64,000 nt of DNA from Nostoc piscinale CENA21 (GCF_001298445.1 NZ_CP012036.1:605267-669266); one strand, 5' to 3'; shown: positions 45,551-54,919, counted from the first letter of the stretch. The notes: a model not told the origin generated them from the letters alone. Numbers and translations: made by a program.

Positions 45551-46062
45551 AATTATAGAACTTGATATTAGCAAATACGAAAGAGCTTTATTAGAACATA
45601 AACTGATAAATAATGACCCGCACTATTTTAATGATTTAAATATATTTAGAGCTAAATTGTGTAAATATCCTGAATTAGAGGCATATCTAGAAGAACAAAA
45701 GCATCAATATCTGCAAACTTTAGATATCACCACAGCAATAAAAAAATATAATCAGTAATGATTCCCTTTCAATATCACCTTGGGAGAAGGAAAATATTGA
45801 CTTTATCAACAACTGTACTGTTGAGGAATATACTCAATGGCTTGAAAAAGGTGATGCTGGTTTATCTGATATGGTTAAAGAGTTTTTTAAGTTCGGTTTA
45901 CCTGCATCCCAGAAATTAGAGCAAGCTATTCGCATATTAGCGAAAAAGAGTAAATTAAATAAAAGTAGAGCTAAGTCTCTTTACAATATAGATATAGATA
46001 ATTTGCCTAATAGATGAAAACTGAATATTAAAAGTTACTGTTCCAAAAACAAGGAGCAAATA

Positions 46063-46572
46063 ATGTTTGTATCTAAACTATATACAGATAAATGGCCAGG
46101 AAATAAAAATGAAGAGACTGTTATTGAAAACCCTAATTGGCAACAAATTAAAACAGCTATTTGTGAGTTAGATGGTAAAAGTAAAACTTTAGTTAGTTTA
46201 GAGGCTGATGATCAAAGTTATATGATGATTGGTGGAGGTAATCATGGTCAATATATTGTTACTGCCACTTTAGATAACGATATTTTTTATTCTCTTTTAC
46301 ATCCTGTTGATTATGAAATATTCAACTCAGATAACTCTGTTAAAGAAAATAATTTATCTATTTTTTATCAAGCATTAATAAATACAAAAAACAAGAACGC
46401 TGATTCTGCTAATGAGCAAAAATTAGTCGTAGGTGGACAAGCAGGAAATTATTCTCAGAAAATTTGCGTTAATTTACCCCAATGCTTAATAGCTGCAATC
46501 ACATTTGCTGAATCAGGTGAACTTGAATCCTTATTTACTTGGCAAGAAGATGAATCTTTAGTATTAGTATAA
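46063..46572 (+). CDS. Imm1-type immunity protein
   Basis: Protein of 169 residues with the Imm1 pattern: a beta-strand pair around MMIGGGNHGQYIVTA, then LVVGGQAGNYSQKICVN and a C-terminal helix leading to LESLFTWQED. Imm1 proteins protect against toxins of polymorphic toxin systems. Starts 45 bases after the disrupted gene on the same strand with an AAGGAGCAA ribosome site, so both likely formed one operon before the IS insertion. No intact toxin is seen here. Confidence 0.75.
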   Translation: MFVSKLYTDKWPGNKNEETVIENPNWQQIKTAICELDGKSKTLVSLEADDQSYMMIGGGNHGQYIVTATLDNDIFYSLLHPVDYEIFNSDNSVKENNLSIFYQALINTKNKNADSANEQKLVVGGQAGNYSQKICVNLPQCLIAAITFAESGELESLFTWQEDESLVLV

Positions 46573-46685
46573 AAATGTGTAAACATCCTGCCTATTAAAA
46601 AATTAACTGTTGTGCAACAAGAAATTGGAGTGATAAATATTACCACTCCAAGATTCTGAATAGAGAAGACATTTTTTACTCAATA

Positions 46686-48729
46686 TTACTTGCCGTTACC
46701 ATTACCATTACTGTTACCAGCAAGCACACGTTCGGCAAGTTTTTCTGGTACTTCTTGCAGGTGGTCATATTCCCAGTGGAAGGAACCAACGCCTAAAGTG
46801 AGCGATCGCAACTCTACAATAAAGTTCTGCATTTCTGCTTGGGGCAAATATGCAGAAATATTATCCCAGCCTTGCCAATCTTGTCTGCCTTCGTAACCGA
46901 GAATTTGTCCCCGTCTTCCACTCAGCAGTTGCAGTACTTTGGCTGTAAATTCGCTTGGTGTGGTTACTCGTACACGCAAAATTGGTTCTAGTAGGGTGGG
47001 TTGAGCTTGGGGTATCCCCGTTTGCATTGCTAAACGCGCGGCTTGTTTAAAGGCTTGTTCGGAACTATCAACTGTGTGATAAGAACCGTTGGTTAGGGTT
47101 ACAGATACATCCACAACGGGGAAGCCTAAAGGCCCATGCGCCAGAAATTCCCGCACACCGACTTCTACACCCGGAATATACTGTCTGGGAACTACGCCAC
47201 CAACGATGGTTTCTTTAAAGTTGAAGCCTTCACCCCGTGGTAAGGGTTTGATATCGAGGAAGACATCGCCAAATTGCCCGTGTCCACCGCTTTGATGTTT
47301 ATAGCGTCCATGTACAGAGGTAACGGGTTTGCGAATTGTTTCTTTATAAGGTACTTGTGGCAGATGGGTAGACATGGGCAAGTTATATTTGCGGCGCAGT
47401 CTGTCTAAAGCGACTTGTAAATGAATTTCCCCTTGTCCCCAGAGAATCACTTCGTGAGTGTCACCATGTTGTTCCCAAGCCAGGGAAGGATCTTCTTCTA
47501 GTAGTTTAGTGATCGCACTGCTGAGTTTAACTTCATCGTTGCGTTTTTCGGGTGTGATAGCCAACGCATAAACAGGTTCTAACTCTTCGGCTTTCGAGAG
47601 CGTGGTTTTTAGCGGTTCTGTGCAGAGGGTATCACCTGTTTTTACGCCTTCCATCCGGCTTAAAGCAATGATTTCGCCAGCCACAGCTTCATTCACAGAT
47701 TGCTGTTGTTGTCCCATCAAGCGATAAAGTCCACCCGCACGCACACCATTGAGGACAATCCCATCGGTTAATTTACCTTGCCAAATTCGCACTAGGGAAA
47801 GTTTACCGCCTTGGGGAGTGTAGTAAGTTTTTAATACCTGTGCTAAAGGTGCTTTGCTGTTGATTGCTTTTAAACGTCGTTCGGCGGTGGTTTCTGGTTC
47901 TGGTGCTTCCCGTAGCAATGCTTCTAATAACGGTCTTACGCCATAATCTTGTTCTGCAACCCCAAAGAAGACAGGAACTACTAAGTCTGCTCCTAGTTCC
48001 ATTTTTAAATCGTTGAGAATTTCTTCTTGGGGTGGTTCAATATCTTCTAATAATTCTTCCAGGAGGTGGTCATCAAAATTTGCTAAAGCTTCGAGCATTT
48101 CGGCTCGTGCAGTATGTTCTTCGGCTTTGAGATGTTCGGGGAAGGGAATTTGATCGGCTGGTGCGCCAGCATGATATTGATAAGCTTGTTCGCTCACCAT
48201 ATCAATAAAGCCTGTTAATTGTTCCCCTTGCATGATGGGGTATTGGTGCGCTACCAACGGACGGCTAGAAACTGCTTTTAAGGCGTGTAATGTTTCGAGA
48301 ACATGAATATTTGCTCGATCCATTTTGTTGACAAAGACAATATGGGGAATTTCCCAATCGTCTAAGAATTTAAATAGAGGAGCTAGGGTGAGGACGCGAT
48401 CGCGTATGGGTTCGCAAACTACAATTGCTGCATCAACTCCCATCAAAGCATTGTAAGTTTCTTGGGTAAATTCTACGCTTCCCGGACAATCTATAAAGGT
48501 AAACCGAGTTCCGTTATAGTCGGTACTGGCGGCGCTAACTTCTACAGTCATTTGGCGATCGCGCGATTCTGCTGCACTATCTCCAACTGTGTTACCATCC
48601 TTAACGCTGCCTTTGCGAGAAATCGCACCAGTCACAAACAATAAACTTTCAAGTAAGGTAGTTTTTCCACTTAAATAAGGGCCGACAATTGCAACGTTCC
48701 GCGAACCCGTGTTGACTTTTTTCGCTCAT
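46686..48729 (-). CDS. EF-G-like translational GTPase (non-canonical paralogue, one frame break)
   Basis: Protein of 680 residues, if one base is removed. It has the full EF-G architecture: G domain, domain II, III, IV and V. The P-loop is GPYLSGKT instead of the usual GHxDxGKT, and G3 is DCPG instead of DTPG; G4 NKMD is normal. This fits the EF-G2-like group rather than the main fusA. The start ATG 48729 has GGAGG at 4 bases distance. The next bases, MSEK, run out of frame at an A6 run (T6 on plus, 48717-48722); five As give MSEKVNTGSRNVAIVGPYLS. The C-terminus ends in a Gly/Asn repeat. Confidence 0.88.
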
Positions 48730-49003
48730 ACAACCTCCCTTGCGGTAAGTTATGCTTACCTGCACTACCTGTATGTATTTTTTCGGGATAAATATGCTTC
48801 CTCTTAACAGAGAATCATCCCGTCTTTAATTTGTAATTATCCTCCTTTTAATCAGATGATAAAAAAAATTGTAGCCAGTCGTAAGATTTAGCTTAAGAAA
48901 TATTAAGCAAATCAAACTTTAATGGAAAAGTTAAAATATTTGTTAAAACTAACAGCGAGACAAAACTTTTTATTAGCTTAATCTAAATTAGAATTAGCGA
49001 AAA

Positions 49004-49931
49004 ATGACGCGATTATTCTATAAATATCCCATAATAGGGTTAATAAATCTCACATTATTGGGTGGTAGTATTTTTTGGCTCACGCCCACAGCTTTACCTG
49101 CAAAGCCTGATATATTGCTGGCACAATCATTCAATCAAGCGGCTGTAGATTGGTTAAATCAAGGGTTACAGTTAATTCAAGCAGGAAGAGTGCAAGAAGC
49201 GATCGCATCCTTCCAAAAAGCCATTCAGCTAGAACCAAGATTAGCCGCAGCCCATTACAATCTGGGGTTAGCATATAGGCAAAGCGGGCAATTAAAGCCA
49301 GCCGCCGACGCATTTTATCAAGCCACCCAAGCCGATCCTCAGTTTGCTCTGGCCTTTGCCAATTTAGGCGGTGCTTTGTTAGAAGGTAATAATGTCCAAC
49401 AGGCAAATGATTATTTACAAAGAGCGATAGAATTAAATCCCAAGCTGGGTTTTGCACACTATAACTTGGGTTTGGTGAAACAACAGCAACAAAATTGGGA
49501 ACAAGCGATCGCATCCTTTAAAAAAGCCGCAGAATATAGTAAGAATGCACCAGAGCCTCACTATCATCTGGGTATATGTTATTTGCAACAAGGTAAACTC
49601 GATAAAGCCAAAAACTCCTTTCGCCAAGCTATTAAACTTAATCCTAAATATGCAGAAGCTCACTATAATTTAGGAACAATTTGGTTTAATCAAAAGAAAT
49701 TAAACGAAGCCTTAGCCGCCTTTAGAAAATCTGCCGAATCTAACTCTAATTATCCCAACGCTTATTATGGTGCAGGGTTAGTATTTATGCAGCAAAAAAA
49801 AATATGCCGAAGCTGCACAAGTACTGCAATATGCCAGAGATTTATATAAAGCTCAAGGAAATGTTCAGTGGGTACAAAATTCGGAAAAACTGTTGCAACA
49901 AGTACAAAATTTAAATTACCAACCACGCTGA
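49004..49931 (+). CDS. exported TPR protein (one frame break)
   Basis: Protein of 308 residues with a hydrophobic N-terminus (about 10-33, signal or anchor) and seven TPR units (e.g. AAAHYNLGLAYRQSGQLKPA, PEPHYHLGICYLQQGKLDKA). TPR proteins mediate protein-protein contact. The frame breaks at an A9 run (49794-49802) near the end; with eight As the last 40 residues read YAEAAQVLQYARDLYKAQGN and end YQPR. The frame break removes only the final repeat. Confidence 0.82.
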
Positions 49932-50017
49932 GGCGCGAATCTTAATATTAAGTCACAATAAAAGAAATGGGTAGACTAGCTGGTGTGGTGTGAAATTGAC
50001 CTCATAGGAACATACCA

Positions 50018-50566
50018 ATGCAAAAACGCTTCAAAAGTCGCTTTTTATTTTGCGATCGCTGGCTGGATCGACATTCAATTGCTCGGAATATGGAAGCTTT
50101 TCAAGACTTACTTGTGATTGTCTTGTGCTTAAGCTTATTTGCAGTCATGATTATGCAGATATGGAGCATAATTATTGCCCTAACCTACACATTAGACTAT
50201 AAACAAGTAACTGCCAAAATTCTCTTTGTCTTAATCTTAGTCGAGTTATTTCGACTATTAATGATTTACTTGCAAGAGCATAGTATTTCTGTTGGCGTAG
50301 CAGTCGAAGTTACAATTGTCTCAGTTCTGCGAGAAGTAGTAGTTCACGGAGCTTTAGAAATTTCTTGGGTTCAAACAGCCGCCATTTGTGGTTTGTTATT
50401 CATCTTAGGCAGTTTACTATTAGTCTGTGCCAAAACACCACACATGGACTGCATAAGTGCTAACACGAAATTCTGTCCCATTGTCTATCAAGGGGGTAGA
50501 GAAAAACAACCAGAACAAGAATTTCGCTATTCACATAAGTGTAATGAACATCAACCACTGACATAA
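50018..50566 (+). CDS. PsiE family membrane protein
   Basis: Protein of 182 residues with four membrane helices in the first 140 residues, and the PsiE pattern LFVLILVELFRLLMIYLQEH, then VTIVSVLREVVVHGAL. PsiE family proteins are phosphate-starvation-inducible in E. coli; function unknown. A 40-residue polar C-tail with Cys (MDCISANTKFCP) is extra. Followed by a strong terminator (50617-50648). Confidence 0.8.
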   Translation: MQKRFKSRFLFCDRWLDRHSIARNMEAFQDLLVIVLCLSLFAVMIMQIWSIIIALTYTLDYKQVTAKILFVLILVELFRLLMIYLQEHSISVGVAVEVTIVSVLREVVVHGALEISWVQTAAICGLLFILGSLLLVCAKTPHMDCISANTKFCPIVYQGGREKQPEQEFRYSHKCNEHQPLT

Positions 50567-50616
50567 ATTACCCAATAGGTGATAACTCTGTGGTAATAAA
50601 AATCCAACTTTTATTT

Positions 50617-50648
50617 AAGGCTGCGTCAGCAGCCTTTGTGCTTTTTTC
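50617..50648 (+). terminator. intrinsic terminator
   Basis: Stem AAGGCTGC / GCAGCCTT with a GTCA loop, followed by TGTGCTTTTTTC. It ends the psiE transcript. Confidence 0.85.
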
Positions 50649-50721
50649 TACGCTTTTGGGGAGATGAACCGCGCTTTTATGGTGAGTAGAAATAAAATAG
50701 AAACTTAAATGAGGTCAATAT

Positions 50722-50964
50722 ATGACTACTACAGGTAACGGACAATCTCAACAACCTATTAGCAACCTCGAATACGATTTTGTTACCGTATTACATAATA
50801 AGGCTGAAGCTGTCAAAGCTTATGATCAATACATCCAAGATGCAGAACAAGCTAATTCTCAACCTTGTGTAGAATTATTCCAAAGACTGCGCCAGTCTGA
50901 TATAGAACAAGCACAAGAAGTTCGCCGCCATCTTCAACAGGTATTGCAACACGGCAAAATGTAA
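50722..50964 (+). CDS. small helical protein, unknown function
   Basis: Protein of 80 residues, entirely helical in appearance (SNLEYDFVTVLHNKAEAVKA, QSDIEQAQEVRRHLQQVL). The pattern is like a short ferritin-like or four-helix half. It is of a type conserved in cyanobacteria. ATG is preceded by AATGAGGTCAAT. Monocistronic, no recognised family. Confidence 0.65.
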   Translation: MTTTGNGQSQQPISNLEYDFVTVLHNKAEAVKAYDQYIQDAEQANSQPCVELFQRLRQSDIEQAQEVRRHLQQVLQHGKM

Positions 50965-51350
50965 TTGTTTCTAACGTGGCAACAGCCAATGATACAGGAA
51001 GCCAACACTTACGGCGAAGCAGTAAGTGTTGGTGATTCAAGCAAGAGGTAAGGTAAACCAGAAAGTTGCACCTTTACCTAGACTGTCAAAACTGCTGTGA
51101 TATGGTTGAGGGGAATTATAAAAGTATTACAGAGATTTAGTGCCAGTAATAAATATCATGTCCGGCAAATCAGTTATGATTCAGCGCATCTGTGCTGAAT
51201 GACAAAACTCTTCTTTCCTCTGCACCCTGCGGTCTTGATGATAAGTCTTTTACCGGACACGATATAATTGCTCATAGCATTCCCATTCAATTTGTAAGAT
51301 GTCATTAAACAGAGTCAGATTCATTTATTTATATTTACTTAGTAATTGTG
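50965..51350. other. intergenic region with a MITE-like element
   Basis: The spacer between convergent genes contains the inverted-repeat element at 51153-51265. Nothing else is seen. Confidence 0.5.
51153..51265. repeat. MITE-like element with ATATCATGTCCGG ends
   Basis: Ends ATATCATGTCCGG (51153-51165) and CCGGACACGATAT (51253-51265) are inverted with one mismatch and extend inwards as GCAAA / TTTAC. About 113 bases, no coding capacity. Looks like a small non-autonomous element. Confidence 0.6.
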
Positions 51351-51896
51351 CTATGGTTGAGTAATTTTGAAATTTTCAAAGACAACTGAAAAACCTTCTC
51401 CCTGTGGGGAAGCACACATTATTCCCACTTGTACTGTTTCAGCATGGGTAAGATATGCTAGTCGCAGCATTTGATAATTCTCAGCATCTAGAGAATATTG
51501 CACTTCTAATGTTTCTAAACGACGCTGTACCCGCAACCATAAAGCAACTAATTGTTTTGACAAAGGAACTACCGACCAATCTGAATAATCTCTGGTGACT
51601 ACAGCACTGACATTCTGTACACCTCCAACATACTCAATTCCGCATTTGAGCCAAGTATTTTCGTTTTCTCTAATCATCAATCCGGCTTGGTCATACAAAG
51701 CCTGATAATCTCCGATAATTTTGACCTCAACTGTGAAATTCCCCTTGATTTCCTGATAGTAAAAGTTGCCGTTATCACGGATGAAATTATAGTGAGTCTT
51801 TTGCCAGAAATCTGTTTTTGCTCCTGCATTTACAGAAATAGATTCTACTTGTTGATTCCAGGTAAAAGGTTCATTGTACCATGTCATTTGAGTCAT
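51351..51896 (-). CDS. DUF1349 family protein
   Basis: Protein of 181 residues of the DUF1349 family, a concanavalin-like beta-sandwich (FWQKTHYNFIRDNGNFYYQE, YDQAGLMIRENENTWLKCGIEY, VVTRDYSDWSVVPL). Family members are often linked to carbohydrate metabolism. The fourth gene of a minus-strand operon starting at the MFS gene; 6 bases after the previous stop. Cytosolic, no signal peptide. Confidence 0.85.
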   Translation of the reverse strand: MTQMTWYNEPFTWNQQVESISVNAGAKTDFWQKTHYNFIRDNGNFYYQEIKGNFTVEVKIIGDYQALYDQAGLMIRENENTWLKCGIEYVGGVQNVSAVVTRDYSDWSVVPLSKQLVALWLRVQRRLETLEVQYSLDAENYQMLRLAYLTHAETVQVGIMCASPQGEGFSVVFENFKITQP

Positions 51897-51902
51897 AAAT
51901 TT

Positions 51903-52646
51903 TCAACTATCACTAACAAATTCAGCTTTTGCTATAGCATTCCGACAAGCTATTTTTGCAGCTATACGGTAATCCATCTCTTTAGAATCGACTGGATGAT
52001 AGCTACCATTATTAATAACAACTTTCATAGCAGTGAGAGCAAAATTAGTTTGATGGAAATAATCAAATATGCCATCAATAATGCCCTCAAAAATTGCTGG
52101 TATCCACTCAGAAGGAATAATTTCTTCATCATCAATTCGCCATACAATTTCAATGTGTGAGTTCGCAATTATAGGCTCGATTGTTAACCATACATGACCA
52201 TAGCTGTCAATACTAGAAGACTGTCGAACAAATTTACCTTCTGCTATTAACGGTTGAGCAATGGAATAAAGCTTATATTCTGCTTTATCCCATAAATTTA
52301 ATTCCCGTCTGCCATCAAAATTATCCCAAATATTAGCAACCCAATGCCAATTTTCAATATAAACGCAAAGGTTATCCCAATCAGAATTACGGACACCTTT
52401 ATAAAATTTCAATAAATTATATAAATTGCTAATGTCTTCTGAATCTGGTTGTGCTGTTTCTATTATTTCAAGTAATTTTCTAGCTGCTGCTATTGTCTCA
52501 TTGGTAAATAATTCCCCAAATTCTTCATATCTTCCTCGTTCTGGATTTTGATGTAATAACTCAATCGTGCGATGCAACCATCCAAGATTTTTAGTTCTGG
52601 CTTCGTAAGTATAATATTGGGCTTTACTTAGTTTTTTGCTATTCAT
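51903..52646 (-). CDS. unknown protein with EF-G domain IV-like C-terminus
   Basis: Protein of 247 residues. The first about 130 residues are helical (AQYYTYEARTKNLGWLHRTI, RKLLEIIETAQ). The C-terminal about 105 residues read like EF-G domain IV: YGHVWLTIEP, then EEIIPSEWIPAIFEGIIDGI and VVINNGSYHPVDSKEMDYRI. The EF-G paralogue in this window has matching stretches (GDVFLDIKP, VVPRQYIPGVEVGVRE, LTNGSYHTVDSSEQ). There is no GTPase domain. The ATG overlaps the kinase stop (ATGA). Function unknown. Confidence 0.7.
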   Translation of the reverse strand: MNSKKLSKAQYYTYEARTKNLGWLHRTIELLHQNPERGRYEEFGELFTNETIAAARKLLEIIETAQPDSEDISNLYNLLKFYKGVRNSDWDNLCVYIENWHWVANIWDNFDGRRELNLWDKAEYKLYSIAQPLIAEGKFVRQSSSIDSYGHVWLTIEPIIANSHIEIVWRIDDEEIIPSEWIPAIFEGIIDGIFDYFHQTNFALTAMKVVINNGSYHPVDSKEMDYRIAAKIACRNAIAKAEFVSDS

Positions 52647-53632
52647 ATAGCTGAATTAAATTTTTCATGGGATATAGATAAACTCTGTAAAGCTAACAAC
52701 CCAGCACCATAAGCAGGTTCATACCTTGGAAACATTACTTTTACCTGGGGAAAGTGATTAACTATGGCTGTGGTAAATTTTTCATGTATTTGAGATTTAC
52801 CCCGCCATACACTACCTGTAGTTACAATTTCAACAACTGAGTTAGGAATAAACATTGCATTAATAACTGTAGACGTAGATGTTACCAATTCTTTAACAGC
52901 ATTATTAATTATATTATTAGCTAATTCATCACCCGAAGCTGCTGCTAAATCTACAATTGGTGCTAAAGATGCGATTTCTTTAACTCCCCATCCACGCCGA
53001 TATATGACTTCGATTAATTCTGCTATATTCTGCAAACCAAGATGCTGTTGAAAATTTGGTACTAAACTCGTGGATATTTCACGCCCATCATAAGATTTTA
53101 ATGCTGCTTGCATACCAGCAACAGCAATTTTATAGGCGCTACCTTCATCACCTAAAATATATCCCCAACCACCAACTCTTTTAGTTTCTCCTTGATGGTT
53201 TCGACCAAAAACTATGGAACCAGTACCCGCAGCTACAACAATTCCCACATCATGACCAACTCCGCCAACTAAAGCAATCAAAGCATCATGACAAACTACA
53301 ATATTAGCTGGCTGTACATCCCAAGTAATAGGTAGGAATTGACTATTTTGTAATTCCTGCACCATACTTTTAACTATTTCAATATCTCCAGAACGTCCAA
53401 CACCAGCTAAACCTAAGCAGATAGCAGAGATTTGGATTGTATTTGTGAACTTTAAGGCTTCACTTGCTGCTGTTTGAATAGCAGAATGAATTGATTGGAT
53501 TGCTGCTGCAACACCTATGCTTTGATAATTAGATGCGCCTGCTGCACCGCGACCTAGTACTTGACATTCAGCATCCATCAAAATACATAAGGTTTTGCTA
53601 CCACCACCATCTATTCCCAAGACATAATTCAT
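52643..53632 (-). CDS. nagK: N-acetylglucosamine kinase-like protein (BadF/BcrA ATPase family)
   Basis: Sugar kinase of 329 residues. ATPase motifs: GIDGGGSKT (phosphate 1) at the start, VCHDALIALVGG (catalytic Asp), VAAGTGSIVFG (phosphate 2) and a C-terminal adenosine segment EPAYGAGLLAL. The family includes mammalian-type GlcNAc kinase. It lies 4 bases after the AmpG-like permease gene, so GlcNAc or muropeptide salvage is a plausible role. Substrate is inferred from context. Confidence 0.82.
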   Translation of the reverse strand: MNYVLGIDGGGSKTLCILMDAECQVLGRGAAGASNYQSIGVAAAIQSIHSAIQTAASEALKFTNTIQISAICLGLAGVGRSGDIEIVKSMVQELQNSQFLPITWDVQPANIVVCHDALIALVGGVGHDVGIVVAAGTGSIVFGRNHQGETKRVGGWGYILGDEGSAYKIAVAGMQAALKSYDGREISTSLVPNFQQHLGLQNIAELIEVIYRRGWGVKEIASLAPIVDLAAASGDELANNIINNAVKELVTSTSTVINAMFIPNSVVEIVTTGSVWRGKSQIHEKFTTAIVNHFPQVKVMFPRYEPAYGAGLLALQSLSISHEKFNSAI

Positions 53633-53636
53633 GGTA

Positions 53637-54899
53637 TTAATGTGCGATCGCTCTTTTTTGTGCTTCTGCTTTTAAAGGGATGAAAAATAAAACAATCATT
53701 CCTGGAATCGTCAGCAAACACACCAAGCTAAAGAATAATGGATATCCTAATAACGGTTGTAAATAACCGCTAACTATTCCTGGTAACATCATACCTAAAG
53801 CCATAATCCCAGTAGATATAGCAAAATGGGATGTTTTATATTCCCCTTGGGAAACATACATTAAGTACACACTAAAAGCTGTAAACCCAAAACCATAACC
53901 AAACTGTTCTAATGAAACCAATGGATAAACTAGGCTGATAGAAGGTTTAGTATAAGCCATATAGACATAAAATACATCTGGCAAATTCAAGGCTAAAGCC
54001 ATCGGGAATAAACATTTTTTTAAGCCATATTTGGCAATTACCAATCCTCCCAAAATACCGCCAGCAATGAGTGAAATTACGCCGAATGTGCCGTATACTA
54101 AACCCACCTCTGAGGTCGATAAACCTAATCCTCCCGCCTCTGGTTTATCTAACAAAAATAAAGAAGCAAACTTAACAAGCATTGCCTCGCCAAATCTGTA
54201 AAGCAAGATAAATGCTAAAATCACTAGAATTTTTTCTTGGGCAAAATAGGAACTAATAATTGTCCAGAATGGGATTTTATCTGTGGCTTGTAGTTGCCGT
54301 GGCTGATCGGAATCAGGTAAGGGTAAACTGAAACGGTGAAAAAGAGACAGTATTGCTAAAACTACAGCCGAAAAACCAATGGCTAAAGTCCAACTTAAGG
54401 GAATATTCTTGAGATAGCCTTCCAATTGTCCAGCTAAAACAACTAATAGTCCTGAACCAAAAATCACCGCCATTCGATAAAATAATGAGCGAATGCCCAC
54501 AAAAAAGGCTTGTTGTTCGGGAGTTAAAGCTAATAGATAAAAGCCATCTGTAGCAATATCATAAGTTGCAGAAATAAATGCTCCCACTGTTAAGGCGGTG
54601 AGGGAGATAAAAAAGAAATTTGGCAATTGTAAGCAAAAGGCAACGAAACCCAAGCAACAGAACATTGCGAGTTGGGTGTAGAGTATCCAGGTGCGTTTGG
54701 TGGAGTAAGTATCAACAATTGGCCCCCAGAACATTTTAATGACCCAAGGGAGATAGAGGAGGCTTGTCCACACGGCAATTTGGGTGTTGTCTACGCCGAG
54801 TTTTTTGTAAAAGATGACGGAGACGGTGTTGATGATGATGTAGGGTACACCGGAAGCGAAATATAAAGTGGGGATGTAAAGCCAGGGGGAGCGTGACAT
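53637..54899 (-). CDS. AmpG-like MFS permease
   Basis: Membrane transporter of 420 residues with 12 helices. The start WLYIPTLYFASGVPYIIINT and the segment YDIATDGFYLLALTPEQQA match the AmpG/acetyl-CoA transporter-like MFS group, which imports muropeptides (GlcNAc-anhydroMurNAc peptides) in other bacteria. ATG 54899 (MSRSPWLY) is preferred; the frame is open to 54932. First gene of a four-gene operon with the kinase, EF-G-IV-like and DUF1349 genes. Confidence 0.85.
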   Translation of the reverse strand: MSRSPWLYIPTLYFASGVPYIIINTVSVIFYKKLGVDNTQIAVWTSLLYLPWVIKMFWGPIVDTYSTKRTWILYTQLAMFCCLGFVAFCLQLPNFFFISLTALTVGAFISATYDIATDGFYLLALTPEQQAFFVGIRSLFYRMAVIFGSGLLVVLAGQLEGYLKNIPLSWTLAIGFSAVVLAILSLFHRFSLPLPDSDQPRQLQATDKIPFWTIISSYFAQEKILVILAFILLYRFGEAMLVKFASLFLLDKPEAGGLGLSTSEVGLVYGTFGVISLIAGGILGGLVIAKYGLKKCLFPMALALNLPDVFYVYMAYTKPSISLVYPLVSLEQFGYGFGFTAFSVYLMYVSQGEYKTSHFAISTGIMALGMMLPGIVSGYLQPLLGYPLFFSLVCLLTIPGMIVLFFIPLKAEAQKRAIAH

Positions 54900-54919
54900 A
54901 GGATGAGAATAATTTTTTA

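Larger units (their letters stand above)
44369..46017 (+). pseudogene. small gene split by an IS element and carrying a frame break
   Basis: The 5' part starts at ATG 44369 (MLNDDIKLYINNYTDSK) and stops being coding at 44418. The 3' part resumes at 45551 (IIELDISKYERALLEHKLIN). Removing 44419-45550 joins the two exactly in frame. A further break occurs at an A7 run (45740-45746); with six As the reading continues TAIKNIISNDSLSISPWEKE to the stop at 46017, giving 171 residues. The rest reads as a helical protein (VEEYTQWLEKGDAGLSDMVK). No family is recognised. It directly precedes an Imm1-type immunity gene, so it may be a toxin-system partner, but this is only by position. Confidence 0.65.

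Noticed and set aside
54672..54866. Plus-strand ORF rich in Asp and Gly opposite the MFS gene
   Set aside because: It is the complement of conserved transporter helices.
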